Program-made: the position numbers and the translations under genes | Source: DASTPP01 sp035762175 | GTDB lineage: Bacteria > Myxococcota_A > Polyangia > Polyangiales > Polyangiaceae | NCBI GenBank assembly: GCA_035762175.1 | Contig: DASTPP010000048.1 | Coordinates: 1-64,000 of the forward strand | DNA: 64,000 nucleotides | Direction: 5' to 3' | Notes under the pieces: generated by a model | Told to the model about the DNA's origin: nothing | The model's input: only the letters and a program-made list of their open reading frames with translations | Databases searched by the model: none | Shown here: in pieces, positions 1 to 10,939 of the stretch | Numbering within the stretch: position 1 is the stretch's first letter | Layout of the letters: the number at the start of each line of letters is the position of its first letter

Positions 1-48
1 ATAAAGGGGTCGCCTACCCCCGCCCACCTCGAGCGCCGGGCAGGCGCC

Positions 49-1137
49 TCACCCCCCGCCGGCCTGCTGACCGACCGACGGCCGCGCGCAGATGTCGAGC
101 TCGCCCGCCGCGGCGCCCGGGCAGGTGCCGAGGCGCCGGAGGCCCCTCAGCGTCACCGCCTCGAGCAAGACGTTCTGCCCCGAGCCGCTCATCGTCACCG
201 TCGAGCCGGCGCCGACGCAGTAGACGGCGCCCGCGTCGGGGCTCCCGTCCGGAATGATGAAGTAGGCGCCGTCGTCGAGGGGCGCCGTCGCGGCCTCTTC
301 GAACGAGAAGAAGGCGACGCCCGGGCGCAGATCGGTGAACACCTCGGCGACGACGCCCGGGCGGTCGACATGGCCGAGCAGCGCGACGTTGCTGACCGGC
401 ACCGTGAACGAGGCGCCCTGCAGCGTGCTGACGAGCTTCGGCGCCTCGCTGCCGTCGCCGAGCGTGATCGACACCTCGCCCGCTACCGGCGTGCCCCCCG
501 CGCAGGTGCCGAGCTGCGAGAGCGACGCGAGGTGGGCCCGCCAGCCCGAGCCGTCGGCGTCGGCGAGCGTCACCGTCGAGCCCTCGCCGGCGCAGACGAA
601 GGTGCGCGCCCGCCCATCGCTCGGCGGAAGCTGCAGCAGCCCGGTCGCCGCCACCGTCTGGCCGTCGGGCGCGGCCGACGCGGGCCGTACGTACGCGCGA
701 CCCTCGTCGCCCAAGCTGAGCGCGAGGTCGTCCGAGTCGTAGGGCTCGGCAAAGCCGTTCACGCCCGAGTACGACTCGCCGACCGTGGTCGCCCCGACGG
801 TGCCCGACACCACGGCCTTGCCGACTTGGCACGAGGCCCCGCCCGAGCGGCCGCTACCGCCCGTGCCCGCGACGCCCCCCTGCCCCGCCGCGCGGTCCGT
901 GCCGCTGGCCCCCTGCCCCGCCGCGCGGCCCGTACCGCTGGCCCCCTGCCTCGCGCTGCCACCCGTACCGCTGGCCTCCTTCGCGTTGCCGCCCGTGCTG
1001 CTGGCCACCTTCGCGCTGCCGCCCGTGTCGCCCGTGCCAGCGGCCGACTCGCCCGCCGGTTCGTCGGCGTCGTCGGCACAGCCCGCGGGCAAGAGCAGGA
1101 AGCTTAGGGCGACCCAGGTGTTAATGAGGCGGCGCAT
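49..1137 (-). CDS. Lipoprotein with Gly/Ser/Thr-rich linker and duplicated Cys domain
   Basis: Predicted secreted lipoprotein of 362 residues and unknown function. The ATG at 1137 gives a short basic N-terminus, a hydrophobic stretch and a lipobox-like LLPAGC near residue 20. Residues about 30-95 are a low-complexity linker built on short repeats such as SGTGGSA and SGTGRAAGQGA, a style common in myxobacterial surface lipoproteins. The rest contains two related units: each has a Cys followed by an E/A-GSTVT segment and ends in a LGTC motif, which suggests an internal duplication with paired cysteines. The frame stays open 114 codons further upstream, but that part lacks a signal peptide and looks like non-coding sequence, so I chose the internal ATG. 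The neighbouring hypothetical gene overlaps its 5' end by 34 bases. No known domain recognised. Confidence 0.75.
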   Translation of the reverse strand: MRRLINTWVALSFLLLPAGCADDADEPAGESAAGTGDTGGSAKVASSTGGNAKEASGTGGSARQGASGTGRAAGQGASGTDRAAGQGGVAGTGGSGRSGGASCQVGKAVVSGTVGATTVGESYSGVNGFAEPYDSDDLALSLGDEGRAYVRPASAAPDGQTVAATGLLQLPPSDGRARTFVCAGEGSTVTLADADGSGWRAHLASLSQLGTCAGGTPVAGEVSITLGDGSEAPKLVSTLQGASFTVPVSNVALLGHVDRPGVVAEVFTDLRPGVAFFSFEEAATAPLDDGAYFIIPDGSPDAGAVYCVGAGSTVTMSGSGQNVLLEAVTLRGLRRLGTCPGAAAGELDICARPSVGQQAGGG

Positions 1138-2741
1138 GAGGAGAGCTTCTTTATCGAGGGTGGTTGAAGGGGCTGTCTGCGGGGCGAGGTCGCGGGCGCC
1201 CTTGGGGGCCTGCCCTGGGGGTAAACGCAAGCCGCGGGCCAGCCCGCAGAGGGCCAGAAACGCCGGGTCTGAGGGCGACCGAGCGGCCCTCGTCGCCAGG
1301 CCGGCACGCGGCGAGGGGGTCCGCTGCCGGGCCGTGCCAATCTGGCAGGCGGTCCGGGCGGCGCCGGCGGTGTCAGCAAGACCGTCCGTCCTTGTTCCGA
1401 CCCGGAACCGGCGGGACGCGGCGCCCCCGAGTGAACTCGGGGGCAGCGAACGCCCCCTCGTGCCGCGCGGCATCGGCACCGATTCGGCGCGTGAAGCCCG
1501 CCCCCTCGCCGGGGGCCGGGCTCGTGCGGGCTTCGGCCTCCGAGCGGGCGGCGAACGCCGCGAGCGACAGCGACGTTGGGGCGAGCGCGCGAAGCGGCTC
1601 GCGCCGCGGGAGCCCTGCCTCCGGCAGGGCTTTGCGCGCCGTTTCCGCGGGCGTTCGCGGCCCCCGAGTTCCCTCGGGGGCAGCCCACCGCGCCCCGTAA
1701 TTCGACCTGTTCGGGTTGTTGGCGGGCCTTCGACGGGCCCTCCTCGAGCCCCCCAACCTGGGCTCGTCCCATGGTCTTGGCCGGGCGACGGTGCCCAGCG
1801 CCGACCTCGTGCGGGTACCCGGCACCGAGCCCGGGTGTGCCCGGTGACGCGTCAGCAGCGTCGGGCCCCTCAATGAAAGCGCGCGCTGCTTCGCCCTGCG
1901 GGGCTGCCCCGGGCGGCCGATGCCGCCCGCCGCCTGAGTTTCGTTCGCCGCGGCCGGCGTCGCCCGTCGGCTCGACCTCGCCAATTTCGTCCGTCGGCCT
2001 GCCCCCGCCCCTGCCCTTGCGCCTGCGTGGGCTCTGCCACGCCGCGAGCGGCGCGAGCAGCGCTTCGGCCAAGGCGCGCGCGGCCTCGTCATCGTCGCGC
2101 TCATCGGCGTAGGCGGCGACCGCCAGCACGTAGCGCCGCAGCGCCGTCACGACCTCGTCGAGCGGCTCGCGCACCCGCACCGCCTTGGCCTCGGCCCGCC
2201 GGGCCGTGATCTGCAGCGCCTCGCCGTACGCCTCGTACGCCTCGCGGATCTCGGCGACGAACGACTCGCCGCCGAGCGCCCGCACGTGGTCGGCGTTCTC
2301 GGGCTCGCCCAGCCGATCGAGGCGCATCTGCGACTCGGCCCACTCGATCTTGTAGGGCGCCTGCGTGAACGAGAGCCCTTGCGGGAAGATGATCTCGATA
2401 AGGTGCCGCGCCCGCCCGACCCCGTCGGCGCCCGGGCCCCGGTCGGGTAGCTTCGCCCAGGCCTGCAAGAGCAGGTAGAGGGCGGCCCAGCCGGCGTCGA
2501 GGCGCAGATCGGCCGCGAAGGCCGCGCCGGCGTCGAGCTTCTGGGCGTCGAGCAAGCGCTGGCGCGACGAGCGCAGCGCCTCGAGCGAGCCTTCGAGCCG
2601 CTCGGCCCCCTTGGCGAGAGCGGCCGGGGGCTCGCCTTGCAGCCGGAAGGCCGTGACGAGCTCGGTGCCCAGGGCGAGCGCCGTCGGCGCCGAGAGGCGG
2701 GGCAAGCTAATGAGGTGGTAAGCCGAGAACGAACGGGACAT
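1104..2741 (-). CDS. Hypothetical helical protein with suspect C-terminal tail
   Basis: Unknown function. From the ATG at 2741 the first 225-230 residues look like a genuine folded, mainly helical protein: it starts MSRSFSAYHLISLPRL, is rich in Ala/Leu/Arg/Glu helices and keeps the GC3 bias of real genes. After about position 2045 the frame stays open for another 315 codons, but composition changes to disordered Gly/Pro/Arg/Ala text without conserved character. That part contains two copies of a hairpin repeat and runs 34 bases into the next lipoprotein gene. The tail may be read-through of formerly non-coding DNA, or a frameshift may have removed the natural stop near 2040. I trust the N-terminal half and not the C-terminal half. 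Confidence 0.55.
   Translation of the reverse strand: MSRSFSAYHLISLPRLSAPTALALGTELVTAFRLQGEPPAALAKGAERLEGSLEALRSSRQRLLDAQKLDAGAAFAADLRLDAGWAALYLLLQAWAKLPDRGPGADGVGRARHLIEIIFPQGLSFTQAPYKIEWAESQMRLDRLGEPENADHVRALGGESFVAEIREAYEAYGEALQITARRAEAKAVRVREPLDEVVTALRRYVLAVAAYADERDDDEAARALAEALLAPLAAWQSPRRRKGRGGGRPTDEIGEVEPTGDAGRGERNSGGGRHRPPGAAPQGEAARAFIEGPDAADASPGTPGLGAGYPHEVGAGHRRPAKTMGRAQVGGLEEGPSKARQQPEQVELRGAVGCPRGNSGAANARGNGAQSPAGGRAPAARAASRARPNVAVARGVRRPLGGRSPHEPGPRRGGGLHAPNRCRCRAARGGVRCPRVHSGAPRPAGSGSEQGRTVLLTPPAPPGPPARLARPGSGPPRRVPAWRRGPLGRPQTRRFWPSAGWPAACVYPQGRPPRAPATSPRRQPLQPPSIKKLSSCAASLTPGSP
1424..1454 (+). repeat. REP-like hairpin repeat, copy 1
   Basis: A 20-base perfect inverted repeat, CCCCCGAGTGAACTCGGGGG, is followed by CAGCGAACGCC. 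A near-identical element lies in inverted orientation at 1650-1680. Confidence 0.7.
1650..1680 (-). repeat. REP-like hairpin repeat, copy 2
   Basis: Read on the minus strand this is CCCCCGAGGGAACTCGGGGG followed by CCGCGAACGC. It differs from copy 1 at only two positions across the shared 30 or so bases. The paired, inverted arrangement resembles bacterial REP/BIME elements. Confidence 0.7.
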
Positions 2742-2892
2742 CGGGGTAGGCCTCTCGAGCGGGTCGGGTCGCTGGTGGACGGGGCACGCGGGCCCTCTTG
2801 CCTTCCCTCTCGGCCACCGGTCGGGCCGGTTGCTTGCTTCGCGAAAAAAAGAAGCCCCCCGCCCCGGAGCTCGCCGGAGCCACCTTTCCCCT

Positions 2893-3170
2893 GGTTGCCG
2901 ACCCCCCGAGGCGCTCGCCCGAAGCCCCTACGCTGGTCACCGCCCCCCCCAAGGCGCTCGCCCGAAGCCCCTGTGTCGGTCACCGACCCCCCCGAGGCGC
3001 TCGCTCGAAGCCCCTGCGCCGGTCAACGACCCTCCCGAGGCGCTCGCTCGAAGCCCCTGTGTCGGTCACCGACCCCCCCGAGGCGCTCGCTCGAAGCCCC
3101 TGCGCTGGTCAACGACCCCCCCGAGGCGCTCGCTCGAAGCCCCTGCGCCGGTCAACGACCCCCTCGCGAC
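2893..3170. repeat. 43-bp tandem repeat array A (about 6.5 copies)
   Basis: The landmark gaggcgctcg (once aaggcgctcg) recurs at 2908, 2951, 2994, 3037, 3080 and 3123, with a decayed copy at 3166, so the spacing is exactly 43 each time. The unit runs from GGTCAACGACCCCCC through GAGGCGCTCGCTCGAAG to CCCCTGCGCC. Copies alternate between a TGCGCYGGTCAAC and a TGTGTCGGTCACC junction, which hints at duplication of an 86-bp pair. Confidence 0.9.
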
Positions 3171-3237
3171 GGCTGCGCGTAGGGCAACGGCGCGGTCGCC
3201 GACCCCCTCGACAACGACGCACCCAAGGCCCCATCGG

Positions 3238-3400
3238 GGTCAGCGCCTGGCAGACGGCGCTCTGCCCTGGGGGCTGTCGAGGTCGGCGCCTGGCAGACGG
3301 CGCTCTACCCTGGGGGCTGTCGAGGTCGGCGCCTGGCAGACGGTGCTTTGCCCTGGGGGTCTGTCGAGGTCGGGGCTCGGCGGAAGACGCTCTGCCCGGG
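3238..3400. repeat. 43-bp tandem repeat array B (3 good copies plus one decayed)
   Basis: The landmark gcgcctggcagacgg recurs at 3243, 3286 and 3329 (spacing 43), with a degenerate copy near 3373 after a one-base insertion. The unit contains GGTCGGCGCCTGGCAGACGG and TGGGGGCTGTCGA. The same period, plus the shared GGGGCT-TCGAG...GCGCCT core when array A is read on the other strand, suggests A and B are diverged inverted relatives. Confidence 0.85.
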
Positions 3401-3700
3401 GCTTTGTCGAGCCCGACTGCTCGACCGAAGATGCTGTGCCCACCTCGCGGGTGTGGGCACCGTTCGGGCGGGCCGGGCGTAGGGCGGCTGTGCTCGGAGG
3501 CCCGCGCGCGGCGAAGGGGGGCAAGTCGGTCGCGAGGCGTTGACGAGGTCGGAGCGGCGAGCGACGGGCCCGCGCGGTCGAGTGGGCGCGCCCGCGCGCG
3601 CGTTGGCACGGCGCTCGCTGCGGCGAGGCGGCGAAGGGTCAGCGCTGGGGCTTCGCACAAAGAGCGGCTCGGCGCTGGGCCTTCGCGCAAGGAGGGGCCC

Positions 3701-4414
3701 ATGACCTCGATCAAGTTCCAACCCGTTCTCTACGTTCGCGCCAAGGTCATTCCGCTCGCTGGTAGCGATGGCGGCGCCGACCCGCACCTCGCCGCCGCCG
3801 AGGCGACCGCTTCGTTCGCCGACGTCAACCGGATCTGGGCGCAGGCGGGCGTGCAATTCGCGTTCGACGCGGAGCACGATCTGCTGCCCGTCGTCCGCGA
3901 CGACAAGCTATGGCGGCAAGACACCGACGAGTCGTCGGCCGCGGCGTTCGAGGCGCGCACGGAGCTCGCGTCGAAGTACCCCGACTCGCTCGTGCTCTTC
4001 GTGCGGGACGGCGGCGGCCGCTCGTCTGGTGACACGGCCTTCGCCGTGGTCAGGGCCGACTTCGACCCCGCGCACGTCGCGCACGAGATCGGCCACTACC
4101 TCCACCTGCACCGCACGCACGGGGCCGCCCGCGCCGGGCAGGCCAAGGCCGGCGACGCCGACGGGGCGGCGACGGCCTGGGGCCTCGACGGCAGCAAGAA
4201 CGAGAAGCTCTCGGCCGAGCTGTCGCCGCAGCAGATCGACCGCGCGCGCTTCGCGCTCGAGAAGGGCAACCGGTACCGCATCGTGCAACGGCGCCCCCGG
4301 CCCGACGCTACAGTGGTCGCCGTAGCGCCACCGAACCGCCCCTCGGGCTCGCCCGACGGGGTGTCGTTTAGTCGTCGCCTTCGGCCTCGCTCGGGTCGGG
4401 CCCGGGCGTCGTGA
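3701..4414 (+). CDS. Putative metallopeptidase with HEIGH motif
   Basis: Probable zinc-dependent peptidase of 237 residues. The ATG at 3701 follows a strong AGGAGGGG ribosome site, which decides the start inside a much longer open frame. Residues 128-132 read HEIGH, the classic HExxH zinc site, and sit after a hydrophobic strand and a GDTAF segment. The WAQAGVQF stretch near residues 46-53 is typical of metzincin-like secreted peptidases. The third ligand is odd: metzincins place His ten residues after the first His, but here that position (138) is Arg, while His occurs at 135, 137 and 140. There is no obvious signal peptide. The last 16 codons overlap the convergent FHA activator gene. Substrate unknown. 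Confidence 0.75.
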   Translation: MTSIKFQPVLYVRAKVIPLAGSDGGADPHLAAAEATASFADVNRIWAQAGVQFAFDAEHDLLPVVRDDKLWRQDTDESSAAAFEARTELASKYPDSLVLFVRDGGGRSSGDTAFAVVRADFDPAHVAHEIGHYLHLHRTHGAARAGQAKAGDADGAATAWGLDGSKNEKLSAELSPQQIDRARFALEKGNRYRIVQRRPRPDATVVAVAPPNRPSGSPDGVSFSRRLRPRSGRARAS

Positions 4415-5993
4415 CCTGCCCGCGCTCGATGAGGCGGCGCAATTGCGTGCGGTGCATGTCGAGCAGGCGCGCGGCGGCCCGCACGTTGCCGCGCTCCTGG
4501 CGCAGCGCGGCCTCGATGCGCTCTCGCTCGGCGGGCACGAGGGGGCGGGCGCGCGAGGCCCGTCGCTCGGGGGGGGCGTCGGGCGGCGCGGGCCGCGGGG
4601 GTGCGGGGGCCGGTCTACCCGCCTCGGGCGCGGAAGGCGACGCAAGGCCCCTGGTCTCGGGCGCGGAAGACGACGCGGGGCCCCTGGTCTCGGGCGCGGA
4701 AGGCGACGCGGGGCCCCTGGTCTCGGGCGCGGAGGTCGGCCCGGTTTCTCTGGTCAGGGGGCGCGCCGAGGCCGGTGCCGGGGCGCTCGCGGCCGGAGGG
4801 GCCCGGTGCGCGGCCGGCTCGAACGAGCTGGCCCGCCCGGCGTTCGCGACGCGGAAGGCGGTGCCGGCGCGGGGGCTGAGGTGGCGGGCCTCGACGCGCT
4901 CGGCGCCCCGCAGGAGCGCCGCCTGGGCGGCGGCGCGCGCCTCGACGAGCAGCTCGCGCACGTTGCCCGGCCAGGGCCGCAAGAGGCACGCCTCGACCAG
5001 CGAGACGTGCAGGCCGAGCTCGGCCTGCACCCCCCGCACCGCGCCCTCGAGCAAGTAGGCGATCTCTTCGGGGCGCTCGCGCAAGGGCGGCAGCATCAGC
5101 TCGGGGCGGCCGAGGCGAAAGTAGAGGTCTTCGCGCATTCGCCCGCTCGCCACCTCGTCGCGCAGATCGCGGTGGCTGGCCGAGCAGAGCCGGAAGCGGA
5201 CGGGCCTCGGCCGGGCGGCGCCCAGGGCCTGCACCTCGCGCTCCTGCAGCACGCGCAAGAGCTTCGCCTGCACCGCCCGATCGAGCTCGGCCACCTCGTC
5301 GAGAAAGAGCGTGCCGCCGTCGGCGGCGACCAGGTACCCGTCGCGGTCGGCGACGCTGCCCGAGTAGGCGCCGCGCTTGGCGCCGAAGAGCTCGGCCTCG
5401 GCGAGCTCGCGGGCGATGGCCGCGCAGTTGACCGCCACGAAGGGCCCGCGCCCCCCGCCCCCCTCGTGAAAGGCGCGCGCCACGCCCTCCTTGCCCGTGC
5501 CGCTCTCGCCCTGAAGGTGCACCGAGAAGCCGAGCTCGGCCGCGCGCGCCACCTCGTCGAGCAGCGCCTGCATCGTCGGGCCCCGCACGAACCCGTCGCG
5601 CGTGACGACGCCCCGCCGCACGAGCCCCGAGAGGTCGGCCGAGGGCACGAAGAGCGAGTCGCCCATGCGCACGATCTCGCGCAGCTCGCGGGGTGAGTCG
5701 GGCGGCGCGCGCTCGCCGTCGACGTCGGTGCCCGTCCGGCTGCCGAGATCGGTCACCCAGAAGCGCCGCCCGTCGAAGTGCACGCGGGCGTGGCGGCGCG
5801 ACATGCGCTTGTCGTGGGCCGGGTCGAGCCCGGGCGAGCCCCGGCCGAGCTCGAGGGCTTCGCCCCCGAACGGCAAGGGCTGCGCCATGGGGCCGTCGCC
5901 GCCGAAGACACGGAGCAGCCCCGGCAGGCGCTCGCCCCCGCCGGGGGGGAGCTTGAACTCGCTTCGATCCAGGGTGGGCCCTTCCCGGTGCAT
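4368..5993 (-). CDS. FHA-domain sigma-54-dependent transcriptional activator
   Basis: Enhancer-binding protein of 541 residues. Residues 25-125 form an FHA domain (SRRHA, GSRTGTDV), which binds phosphothreonine, so activity is probably set by a Ser/Thr kinase rather than by a receiver domain. Residues 140-375 are the AAA+ core: Walker A GESGTGKE at 162-169, Walker B GGTLFLDEV near 226-234. The sigma-54 contact loop reads GAYSGS (209-214 region) where the family usually has GAFTGA. A flexible linker with four 11-residue repeats (SAPETRGPASP type) leads to a Fis-type helix-turn-helix (about residues 490-535). I chose the ATG at 5993 because the FHA domain begins shortly after it. The upstream frame is low-complexity. 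Confidence 0.9.
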   Translation of the reverse strand: MHREGPTLDRSEFKLPPGGGERLPGLLRVFGGDGPMAQPLPFGGEALELGRGSPGLDPAHDKRMSRRHARVHFDGRRFWVTDLGSRTGTDVDGERAPPDSPRELREIVRMGDSLFVPSADLSGLVRRGVVTRDGFVRGPTMQALLDEVARAAELGFSVHLQGESGTGKEGVARAFHEGGGGRGPFVAVNCAAIARELAEAELFGAKRGAYSGSVADRDGYLVAADGGTLFLDEVAELDRAVQAKLLRVLQEREVQALGAARPRPVRFRLCSASHRDLRDEVASGRMREDLYFRLGRPELMLPPLRERPEEIAYLLEGAVRGVQAELGLHVSLVEACLLRPWPGNVRELLVEARAAAQAALLRGAERVEARHLSPRAGTAFRVANAGRASSFEPAAHRAPPAASAPAPASARPLTRETGPTSAPETRGPASPSAPETRGPASSSAPETRGLASPSAPEAGRPAPAPPRPAPPDAPPERRASRARPLVPAERERIEAALRQERGNVRAAARLLDMHRTQLRRLIERGQVTTPGPDPSEAEGDD

Positions 5994-6092
5994 GGCCGTG
6001 GATTCTAAGCGCTTCGGGGGGCCTTGAGCGGGGCGCGGTCGCCCCGGGCACGACGCCCGACCGGCCGAGCCGTGCCCGATGCCGTGCCCGGC

Positions 6093-6225
6093 GCCGACGC
6101 CGGTGCCCAGGTCGTGCCCAGCGGTGCTCACGTCGCTGCCCGACGCCGTGCCCAGCGGTGCCCAGCGGTGCCCACGCCTCTGCCCGACGCCGTGCCCAGC
6201 GGTGCCTAGCGGTGCCCGCGCCTCG
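6093..6225. repeat. Degenerate 44-bp tandem repeat (3 copies)
   Basis: Units beginning GCCCGACGCCGTGCCCAGCG occur at 6138 and 6182 (44 apart), with a diverged copy from about 6093. A smaller sub-repeat, GTGCCCAGCG, recurs within each unit. Confidence 0.7.
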
Positions 6226-6306
6226 GTGCCCAGCGTGGCGGGCCCGAGCGCGGAGCGGAGCGCCCCGTAGAACGACGGGGTTTCGGCCCCACCGGCCCTC
6301 GTTTCG

Positions 6307-6326
6307 GCCGGCCGCCGGCGGCCGGC
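6307..6326. repeat. 20-bp perfect palindrome
   Basis: GCCGGCCGCCGGCGGCCGGC is self-complementary over its full length. It lies about 150 bases upstream of the lipoprotein start at 6473. It could be a cruciform, an operator or chance in GC-rich DNA. Confidence 0.5.
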
Positions 6327-6472
6327 ACGGCCCTCGCAATAGCTGAGGTCAAGGCGAGGGCGCCGGCGGGCGCACGACGAACTTCGCCAAGGCGTCGGGG
6401 AGCGGCGGGGTGATTGCCGACGGCGCGGTCATCGAGCCTCTCGCCAGCGCGCGGAGAAAAGGGAGACAGATC

Positions 6473-7060
6473 ATGAAACGTGCACTCATCATGGGCCTTC
6501 TCGCGGTTTCTTTCGGCACGGTCGCTTGCGCGGGCGAGCCGGACGGCGACGTGGGCCCCGCGGCCGAGCAGGAGGCGGTCGCGGAGGTGGAACAGGAGCT
6601 CAACCAGTACAACGTGATGGGCAACATCGGCTGGGCCTCGACGGCCGGGCTGACCAACGATCTCGCGGTCTTTCACGAGATCTCCAACGTGGCGAACAAG
6701 TGGGCGACGGTCGACGTGATTGGCGACTTTCCCAACCTGGAGGGGGTGGCCGCCACGTCGACCAACCTCGCCAAGTGTACCGGCGCCTACGTCGAGATGT
6801 TCGCGTATACTCGCCCGAGCAGCGCCAGCCCCTGGGCCCAGGTGCATCACGTGAAGAAGTTCGCCCAGGCGAAGGTGAGCAACGGCATCATCGCGGACTG
6901 CGTGGCCGTCTACGAGATGTCGGACTGTGACGCGATCGGCTTCACGTCGACCACGAACTTCTTCAAGGTCGAGGTGGGCTCCGCCGGCGGCCAAAGCTAC
7001 GTGCAGCCGAAGGCCGACACGGTTCGCTACCAGAGCATCAACCTGCTGAACTGCTCGTAA
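6473..7060 (+). CDS. Small secreted lipoprotein, unknown function
   Basis: Predicted lipoprotein of 195 residues. The ATG at 6473 follows AAAGGGAGA at good spacing. The signal peptide MKRALIMGLLAVSFGTVAC has the lipobox TVAC, so maturation would leave Cys19 at the N-terminus. The next 25 residues are acidic and likely a flexible tether. The remaining domain, from about NQYNVMGNIGW, is rich in aromatic and beta-type residues and carries four further Cys (KCTGAY, DCVAVY, DCDAIG, NCS at the end) that could form two disulphides. A 16-bp GC palindrome lies 18 bases after the stop and may end transcription. I do not recognise the family. Confidence 0.85.
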   Translation: MKRALIMGLLAVSFGTVACAGEPDGDVGPAAEQEAVAEVEQELNQYNVMGNIGWASTAGLTNDLAVFHEISNVANKWATVDVIGDFPNLEGVAATSTNLAKCTGAYVEMFAYTRPSSASPWAQVHHVKKFAQAKVSNGIIADCVAVYEMSDCDAIGFTSTTNFFKVEVGSAGGQSYVQPKADTVRYQSINLLNCS

Positions 7061-7078
7061 TGGGCCCGAGCCGGTAGG

Positions 7079-7094
7079 GCGGGGCGCGCCCCGC
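7079..7094. terminator. Possible GC-rich terminator hairpin
   Basis: GCGGGGCGCGCCCCGC is a perfect palindrome that starts 18 bases after the lipoprotein stop codon. No T tract follows, so termination is only suggested. Confidence 0.35.
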
Positions 7095-7170
7095 TGGACA
7101 CCGTCGGCCGGGGTGGGAGAATGAGCCGCGGCGACGGACAGATGGACGTGATGGTGAGGAGGGTATTGCG

Positions 7171-7548
7171 ATGAAAGGCGAAGGGAAACCCGCGAAGGCC
7201 GAGGGCGTCGAGACGGACCCGGCCAAGCTTCGCCCGGCGCCACAGGGGGGCACGAAACGGGGCGACAGGCCTCGGCTGCGCACGCCGGTCGGCGACCCCG
7301 GCGGCGACCCGGAGGCCACCGACTCGGGCGACAGGCCGCGGCTGCGTACCCCGGTCGGCGACCCCGGCGGCGACCCCGAGGCCACCGACTCGGGCGACAG
7401 GCCGCGGCTGCGCACCCCAGTCGGCGACCCCGGCGGCGACCCCGAGACCGCGACGGCAGACCGTGATGCCATGCAGATAGGGCGCCACGTCGTCGACCCC
7501 CGACCCAAGGTGCTCCGCTCGTCGGGTTCGTCCGACCGCGACCCGTAG
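7171..7548 (+). CDS. Small repeat protein, 3 x 22 residues
   Basis: Probable 125-residue intrinsically disordered protein of unknown function. The ATG at 7171 has a strong AGGAGG site seven bases upstream, the main reason to accept it. Residues 31-94 consist of three nearly identical 22-residue units containing GDRPRLRTPVGDPGGDPE, encoded by a 66-bp DNA repeat that keeps the frame. The flanks are highly charged (a Lys-rich start and a VVDPRPKVLRSSGSS end). There is no signal peptide and no membrane segment. The kinase gene lies head-on 23 bases downstream. The clean frame-preserving repeat favours coding, but it could be a chance frame in repeated DNA. Confidence 0.55.
   Translation: MKGEGKPAKAEGVETDPAKLRPAPQGGTKRGDRPRLRTPVGDPGGDPEATDSGDRPRLRTPVGDPGGDPEATDSGDRPRLRTPVGDPGGDPETATADRDAMQIGRHVVDPRPKVLRSSGSSDRDP
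7261..7448 (+). repeat. 66-bp tandem repeat, 3 copies
   Basis: Units starting GGCGACAGGC lie at 7261, 7327 and 7393. The second and third copies are almost identical; the first and last are slightly diverged at the outer ends. Confidence 0.9.
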
Positions 7549-7571
7549 CCCGAGACGGCGGGGCGACGCCT

Positions 7572-10820
<3,249 letters not shown>

Positions 10821-10846
10821 GCGCGCGCCGCTAGGTATACCCGCGG

Positions 10847-10902
10847 CGGCGCCCGGAAACCAACGCGCGCCCGGCGGCGCCCGGAAACCAACGCGCGCGC
10901 CC
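10847..10902. repeat. 28-bp direct repeat, 2 copies
   Basis: CGGCGCCCGGAAACCAACGC begins at 10847 and again at 10875. The pair lies in the divergent promoter region between the kinase and the RNA ligase operon, so it may be regulatory. Confidence 0.6.
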
Positions 10903-10939
10903 GGCGCCGCCCGAGCGTGCTACGACCCGAACGCCCGCC

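Larger units (their letters stand above)
2742..3700. other. Non-coding stretch dominated by 43-bp repeats
   Basis: No convincing gene is seen in these 959 bases. The open frames crossing it are by-products of high GC and change meaning from repeat to repeat, because the 43-bp period is not a multiple of three. It separates the hypothetical gene on the minus strand from the metallopeptidase on the plus strand, so it should hold both promoters. Confidence 0.6.
5994..6472. other. Repeat-rich intergenic region
   Basis: This 479-base divergent promoter region lies between the FHA activator and a small lipoprotein gene. It holds a degenerate 44-bp tandem array and a 20-bp perfect palindrome, and no gene that I can support. 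Confidence 0.6.

Noticed and set aside
1664..1700. Sigma-54 promoter in repeat-rich DNA
   Set aside because: Candidate GG and GC pairs in this and in the 43-bp array do not have the required spacing of the -24/-12 elements.
2798..3543. Plus-strand repeat proteins over the 43-bp array
   Set aside because: The repeated peptide arises because three frames cycle through a 43-bp unit. There is no ribosome site, and the metallopeptidase start at 3701 has its own strong site.
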